Positions 58,703 to 64,000 of a stretch of 64,000 nucleotides of DNA are shown one piece after another (the stretch's first letter is position 1; every line of letters starts with the position of its first letter). The DNA is from Eutypa lata (Eukaryota > Ascomycota > Sordariomycetes > Xylariales > Diatrypaceae), in assembly GCA_022661535.1 (NCBI GenBank), contig JAKULF010000006.1:4025001-4089000 (forward strand), read 5' to 3'. Under the pieces are notes generated by a model. That model did no database searches and had not been told where the DNA came from. It was given only the letters and a program-made list of their open reading frames with translations. The position numbers and the translations under genes are program-made.

Positions 58703-61087
58703 ATGACCACCCTCCACTCCCTAAAGAATCGCCCTCAGGGAAGAAGCCACGGCAACTTCGTCCCCGAGACAGCCGCTGTCCGACTCGCAATACAGCGCCG
58801 GCTTCGATACCTTGGTGCGGGGCTCAGCAGCATGGATGACATACCAAGACTTCATCATCCCCCAGCTGTCTCTACTGCTGGCCCCTCTCTTTAACTCGCG
58901 GCTCCGTATCTCAGTGCTAGAAATCGGACCCGGCCCGAAGAGCGTACTGGGACATCTCCCTGATCGTCTCCGACGGAAGGTCAAGAGATACGTTGCATTC
59001 GAGCCCAACGGCTTGTTCGCTTCACGTCTGGAAGAATGGCTTAGCCCATCCCCCGAGATGGAATCCCCGCTGCCCTGTCTGGAAAGCCCGCCCGGAATCC
59101 GTCGAATTCCATTTGCTCTGGATGACACTGACACAGGGAGTCATATTGGTAATATCGGTAGAAGTGATGCCGACGAAAAATACGACGTCATTCTATTCTG
59201 CCATAGCTTGTATGGCATGAAACCCAAACGCAGGTTCATCGAACGGGCGCTGGGAATGCTTGTTGAGCAGCCTGAAGGCGGAATGGTGGTTATTTTCCAT
59301 CGCGACGGGACCTTGAACCTCGATGGTTTGGTGTGCCACTGAACGGCCTCTACCGGGGTCGTTCGGGTGGCAAATGACGACAAGGTGTTAGATTGTTTTG
59401 CCCCTTTCATAGCGGGGCTTGGAATGCAGGATGTGGACGAGGACAAGGCTATGCGCGTCGAGTGGCGTAAGGTTTGCCGTACCTTAGGTCGTCGAGAGGA
59501 AGCCCATCCAGACCATCTCCTGTTCAGCTCGCCCGACGTCATGGTGGCCTTTACTCGACATGCAACGGCGTTACCGGAGCTGACGGCGCAGTTGCCATTG
59601 GTGCAGGGTGACAAGGCGGCTAAAAACAGGGAGGCTCGCCTCCACCGTCGCGCCGCGATTGTTAGGCCGACAGGGATCCGACACGTCCAGAAGTGCGTTC
59701 TATGGGCCTTGAAGCATGGGGCTGGCCTGACCGTTGTTGGGGGGGGAGTCACAGCGGCCACTGTATCTGGCCCAACGTCGTCTCGGTCGATATGGGCGCC
59801 TGTGACCAAGTACAAATTCTCATGGGAGGAGCGGGCGGGGGAGATTGCGGTTCTGATTCCGACCCCTTGGTTGTAGCCGGGGCCGGCTGCAAGACGGGGG
59901 ATATCATAGGTCGGACCACGGAGGCGGGCGTGACACTTCCATTGGGGGCTCGCCCAAGCGTGAGCGCGGGGCTGTGGCTACAAGGTGGCATCGGGCACCT
60001 CGCGAGGCTCCATGGGCTCTCGTGCGACGCCATCATCGGTGCCGTGGTAGTTAGCGTCGACTCGGGGCAGGTCCTCTGCATCGGCCGTGTACCAAGCCAA
60101 CACCGGCCGACCGGTGCCGTTAGCCCCGAAAACGAAGCCGAGCTGCTATGGGCGACGAGAGGCGTCGGGACCAACTTTGGAATCGTAGTCAGCGTTACTT
60201 TCAAGGCATATACGGCTCCGACGCACTTGACTCGAAACTGGGTTATCCCACTAAGAAACGACCTCGAGGCGCGGCTCCATCTCAGCAAATTCGACAACCA
60301 CATCGCCGGAAATCTCCCCCGGAACTGCTCTGCAGATGCGTATCTCTACTGGGATGTCGGCCGACTGCATCTTGGTGTGACCATGTTTGAATCTTCGACT
60401 ACTGGATTTGCTGTTGCAAGGCCCACGCCCACGCCCACGCCCACGCCCACGCCCACACCCCCGTCGATGGAGGAAATTTGGGGACCGGAAGACAATTCCA
60501 AGGCTGTGGACGCCGTCGGATTGTTCGAGACCGAGATGTACATGTCCGCGATGCACGGCGGGCACGGCGGCGGCAAGACCTCCGCATTCAAGCGATGTTT
60601 ATTCTTGAAACGCATCGGAGAAGCGAAGGTTGCCGACAGCTTGGTGGCGGCCGTTAAGACACGTCCCTCGCCACTCTGCTATCTCCATCTGCTGCAAGGT
60701 TGCGGGGCAGTCAGTGACGTTGCGACCGATGCCACTGCCTTCGGCTGTCGGAACTGGGACTTTGCCTGTGTGATAACGGGTGTCTGGCCCCGTGACCAAG
60801 ATGGCACCGAAGCCGCGCGAGCTGTCATGCAATGGGCTTACAACGTTGCCGCAGACCTGTTGTCCATTAGTTGCGGTGCGTATGGTGCCGACCTCGGACC
60901 GGACCCTAGAGATGCTGCCCTGGCATCGAGTTCCGCCACGTGCTCGACATCTGCTAGCGGCCGGGTGGGCTGGCCCTGTGCACATCTCTTCTACAAGCCC
61001 ACTTCACCGGCGACTGGGCTAAAGTCGGCGCGGCGTGGGTTTGGCAGAGTTAGTATTCGGAGTCTCTTGGTCTTCGGTGGTGCTTAG
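58703..61087 (+). pseudogene. Decayed multidomain gene: methyltransferase, FAD-linked oxidase, phosphoribosyltransferase remnant
   Basis: Starts MTTLHSLKNRPQG at 58703. A frame change near 58770-58790 leads to YSAGFDTLVRGSAAWMTYQD and a Rossmann methyltransferase with SAM motif VLEIGPGPKSV (58914-58946). An in-frame TGA (59340-59342) separates this from the same frame continuing VANDDKVLDCFAPF. The PCMH FAD domain follows (IVRPTGIRHVQKC); a second frame change falls in a run of eight G (59739-59746), just at the covalent-FAD motif VVGGGHSGHC. The oxidase continues (GGIGHLARLHGLSCDAIIGA, second covalent Cys; TRGVGTNFGIVVSV) to about 60912. Then another frame reads PGIEFRHVLDIC, TAG at 60955-60957, GLALCTSLLQAHFTGDW, and a last join reaches RRGFGRVSIRSLLVFGGA. 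I recall this ending from large fungal FAD-oxidase/phosphoribosyltransferase proteins, so internal deletions are likely. It cannot give one full-length protein. Confidence 0.8.
60422..60457. repeat. (CCCACG)n hexanucleotide repeat inside the FAD-oxidase pseudogene
   Basis: Five to six CCCACG units (last one CCCACA) encode a Pro-Thr run in a loop of the oxidase domain without changing frame. Confidence 0.9.
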
Positions 61088-62127
61088 GAAAGGGAGGAAC
61101 GGGAAGGATTCTGTAATCTTGGACTTGTGATATTTGTGATTCAAGGAACCTGGACAGAGGAGAGAGCGATTATTGGAGATGTGGGCATAACTTACATTGC
61201 AAGGACCTATATTTATAAAGGGGGAACATCCATCTTGGACATATCTATACTAGTATAATAGAGCGTTGTTATTTCAGCAGTGAGGACCTAGTACTACTCG
61301 GGACTCAGCACTCATAAGCTATTACCTAGCTGCAACATAACATTAAAAGTATAAATAGCTTCGAATGTGACAATAATAATAATGTACGTTCTTATTTTCA
61401 CTTTGATATAGCATTAGAATAATCCTGTTATCTAATGATCTTCATCCCCTTATGCTGCTGCCTCTTACCTAACTACAATATGGCGACACGAGTGGAGTTA
61501 TGTCATGAAGGATTGAGTTCGTCTAATAGAAAGAAGAAAAAAAGAAAAGAGGTTTCCTGTTTGGGATTCGAACCCAATAAAAAAAAAAGCGAAGGGGTGC
61601 AGGGTCCCTGGGGTGAGGGAAGGACATAAGAACTGAAAGATGAAGAAGGTGTATGAAAGCCGACCGCGAGACGGTACCACTGCACCAAGTGTGTGAAGAT
61701 TCAGCTACTTCGCTGAAATATTAACATGTTAATATGCCTTATACCTTCGTCTGCATTAGCTAGATTAGAAGCTAGTGTACGCTTCTGATTGTTTCACCAG
61801 ACTATTGCCGGGACGGGAGCACCGTCAAAGCTATTGGTTATTTCCAACCATTCAGCTCCGTAAATGCTGAAGATTCTACTTATGAGGTCATATTTGTATA
61901 TAAACTGTATGCATTAATCAGCACTAATGCGAGTTGCATGACAATGTAGTACTCAGCAGTTGGAGTCCGCCTAGGACTTTGCCCGACTGACGTGGCCTTC
62001 TACATTTACGCTCAGTTTAAGGAGTCTCGAGTATACTTGCCAGATTCTCTGAAATCGAGGAAGAGTGGCACGACTTCAACCTCCCCATATCAAGTATATA
62101 ATATTCAACTCAGCCCTTTTACCCACC
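61088..62127. other. Spacer between the pseudogene and the HET gene
   Basis: AT-rich. The minus strand at about 61561-61577 has a tRNA T-arm-like GGGTTCGAATCCC, but no matching acceptor or anticodon stem is found. No other feature recognised. Confidence 0.4.
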
Positions 62128-62232
62128 ATGTCAACAAGGCTCGTTGCTAAGTTAATCAATCAAGAGAACCGATGTCAGTAGAGATGGCGCTGTGGAGGCT
62201 GTCTTTTTGAACTCGACGATGATGTACCTCTC

Positions 62233-64000
62233 ATGGACATTGGGTACAAAGAAGTTAGCGCCGGCGAACATTGGATCGGCAAAGATGAAGTTTCCTTCCC
62301 ATTTGATAGACCATTTGATGAGCCATTTGACCGTGACAGTCCTAGCTCCAATAAAGAAAAGCTCATGTTTTCCGCAGATAGAGAATGCGATATATGCAGA
62401 TCTATTCTAAATCAACTCATATTATCTGAAGGGGGTTTGGATCTGTTCGCTGATGTACATTGGGCTCGCGGTAAACTTAAAATGTATGGTGGTAAGGGCG
62501 TTGACCTTCAACTCTTTGTCGAAGAAGACCACACATTGTATCCAAACTATCCGTTCCAATTCTACCCATTCGTGGATGTTGGAAACTATCCGTCGGGTGA
62601 TTCCGACAGTTCGTTGGCCTGGGACAGATTAACACGGTGGTATAACCAATGCCTTCATAATCACCCGAAGTGTCAAGAGCAGCCCGAGCCTTCTTACATG
62701 CCCGAGCGACTGCTCTTAATTGAAGGGCATGATCCGGTTCGTGTACGACTTATTAGTGGCGCTAAAAAGCCACCACCACAGTCATATGCTTGTCTAAGCC
62801 ACCGATGGGGCCGGGAGACTGAAGAGCATCGATTCACAACTATTAATGCTGAAGCCTTTTACAACGGGATTCCCAATGAGCATTTGTATCTAATGATCAA
62901 AGATGCCGTGAAGGTTGCCCATCGGCTTGGAATCCGGTATCTATGGGTCAATTCATTTTGTATTTGTCAAGACGACGGAGACGACTGGCATCGACAAGCA
63001 CCTGAGATGGCATCAATTTACGAAAACGCTGCGATAACAATATCAGCCCTTAGTTGTGGTAGTGAACCTGGGAACAGAACACTATTTTCAAAGTGGCCAC
63101 CCCAGCATACGACTAAACTGTGTACTCGTAGCGGACGAGATATTTTTGCAAGGCTAGTTGAACACAAGCACCATCCTGTTTTCGGCCACTCTAGCGAGCC
63201 GAGGATACTTTTTGGAAATCCGACCGACTACCCCTTGGCACTTAGAGCATGGGTGTACCAAGAGCAAATGCTGTCAAGGAGAACCATTCACTATACGAAA
63301 CGCGAACTCATTTGGGAATGTCGAGAAGCAGTATTGTGCGAGTGCCGTCATGACGAAGACGCTTTGTGCTCTCTAAGTCCTCGGAGCCAGCATCTAACTT
63401 CTAACTCTGCAGGCTGGAAAGAACTTGTCTACGATTATACTGGTAGAGAATTAACGAAAGAAGAAGATAGACTTCCTGCTCTAGCTGGAATTGCACGTCG
63501 TTTTGGTGAAGCGCATGGGTGGACATATGCCGCTGGTTTGTGGAAGGAAGAGATCATGTCACAATTGCTGTGGGCTGCGACTGGCAAGAGGCCCCGGCAA
63601 AGGACTTTCGGAGTACCATCTTGGTCATGGGCATCAGTTCCAAGCTCGGCAAGTTATCCAGCTCAGCATACAGAAGAGAAAGTAGTGATTGATAAGGATA
63701 AGGTCCAGGTGGAGATTATCCCTGGGCCTAATCCTTATGGAATTCCAATTAAGGCGGAGATACAACTCGATGGCCCTTGTGTTTCGGGGACGATTGAACA
63801 CAACAACATGGAGCTGTCTAGTGGTACGGAATTTAAGATGGAAGATGGGTCTATTGAGATATACCATGACTATGATTTCTGGGGATCCGGGGATAATCAG
63901 AGGGTAGGCCCGGGGACCGAAGCGTTATTCTTAGCCATCAGGGCATGTTACATGGACCAATATTCTTATTTGGATGGCTTGATCCTCATATCTATCAGCA
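62233..64000 (+). CDS. HET-domain protein (heterokaryon-incompatibility type), 3' end outside the window
   Basis: An uninterrupted frame runs from 62233 to the window end (589 codons). Residues 185-290 carry the HET domain: YACLSHRWG, then RYLWVNSFCICQDD with the usual Trp and Asp, then EMASIYENAAITISAL; further on LRAWVYQEQMLSRRTIHYT, RLPALAGIARRFG and TFGVPSWSWASV, all standard blocks of this class. HET proteins trigger incompatibility or immune-type cell death in fungi. The N-terminal part has a CDICRSIL motif. The same frame is open back to an ATG at 62128, except for one TAG at 62179-62181; the bridging residues (RWRCGGCLFELDD) are Cys-rich and plausible protein, so the true start may be 62128 with a nonsense mutation or short intron. 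In most HET domains the 'SFCIC' segment reads D(S/A)LCI; the Asp is Asn-Ser here. Confidence 0.85.
   Translation, partial: MDIGYKEVSAGEHWIGKDEVSFPFDRPFDEPFDRDSPSSNKEKLMFSADRECDICRSILNQLILSEGGLDLFADVHWARGKLKMYGGKGVDLQLFVEEDHTLYPNYPFQFYPFVDVGNYPSGDSDSSLAWDRLTRWYNQCLHNHPKCQEQPEPSYMPERLLLIEGHDPVRVRLISGAKKPPPQSYACLSHRWGRETEEHRFTTINAEAFYNGIPNEHLYLMIKDAVKVAHRLGIRYLWVNSFCICQDDGDDWHRQAPEMASIYENAAITISALSCGSEPGNRTLFSKWPPQHTTKLCTRSGRDIFARLVEHKHHPVFGHSSEPRILFGNPTDYPLALRAWVYQEQMLSRRTIHYTKRELIWECREAVLCECRHDEDALCSLSPRSQHLTSNSAGWKELVYDYTGRELTKEEDRLPALAGIARRFGEAHGWTYAAGLWKEEIMSQLLWAATGKRPRQRTFGVPSWSWASVPSSASYPAQHTEEKVVIDKDKVQVEIIPGPNPYGIPIKAEIQLDGPCVSGTIEHNNMELSSGTEFKMEDGSIEIYHDYDFWGSGDNQRVGPGTEALFLAIRACYMDQYSYLDGLILISIS

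Noticed and set aside
61550..61690. Minus-strand tRNA-like segment with GGGTTCGAATCCC T-arm and a GGTGCAGTGGTACC D-arm-like stretch
   Set aside because: The spacing needs an intron near 80 bases, no anticodon stem pairs, and the 5' acceptor strand does not match the 3' ACAGGAA; at most a tRNA relic.
1..64000. CRISPR arrays, rRNA operons, integrons or bacterial insertion sequences
   Set aside because: None seen; spliceosomal introns and gene families show eukaryotic nuclear DNA.

Overview
The window is nuclear DNA of a filamentous ascomycete (Pezizomycotina, probably a sordariomycete). Evidence: short GT-AG introns of 46-155 bp with GTAAGT/GTATGT-type donors and ACTAAC/CTAAC-like branch points; mostly one gene per transcript with kilobase-size spacers; recurrent TAGG/CCTA tetramer patches between genes; and fungal families such as HET, FAR-17a/AIG1-like, GH28 and the 'DPLSIAAS' N-terminal domain. 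I see no bacterial operons, CRISPR array, rRNA or convincing tRNA. Exon joins were made by hand from splice signals and frame.

Left accessory arm (1-19 kb): a secreted endopolygalacturonase (671-1780), an APH-fold small-molecule kinase (3402-4477), a small cysteine-rich secreted protein (5026-5503), an intact four-exon GMC oxidoreductase (6132-7969, minus), a 404-aa coiled-coil orphan (9008-10222, minus) and a 172-aa two-exon orphan (11177-11850, minus). Then comes a decayed patch. The C-terminal half of a cytochrome P450 (minus) abuts head-to-head the C-terminal third of a geranylgeranyl-diphosphate synthase (plus), a likely scar of a terpenoid gene cluster. It is followed by a gene fusing a fungal STAND-type N-terminal domain to a Ras-like GTPase (14771-16547) and an F-box-like gene (17306-18634, minus), both with in-frame stops.

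Core block (20-48 kb): an acidic nuclear-type protein (20846-21727, minus), a TBC Rab-GAP (26919-29753), an E2 ubiquitin-conjugating enzyme (32169-32767, minus), the TFIIIB subunit BRF1 (34386-36919, minus), the splicing factor CWF19 (38787-40982), the signal peptidase subunit SEC11 (41584-42232, minus), a FAR-17a/AIG1-like membrane protein (43507-44781) and a BTB/POZ protein (46808-47725). All of these read cleanly and look functional.

Right accessory arm (48-64 kb): a 6.5-kb gene-poor stretch holding one decayed coding remnant, a CNT-type nucleoside transporter (54231-56328), a VOC/glyoxalase-fold protein (57287-58018, minus), a large decayed multidomain gene (methyltransferase, covalent-FAD oxidase, terminal phosphoribosyltransferase remnant; 58703-61087) divergent from it, and a HET-domain gene running off the window end (62233-64000). 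Nonsense codons occur only in the two accessory arms; many can be explained by single C-to-T or G-to-A changes, as expected for old RIP or relaxed selection, while the core block is clean.
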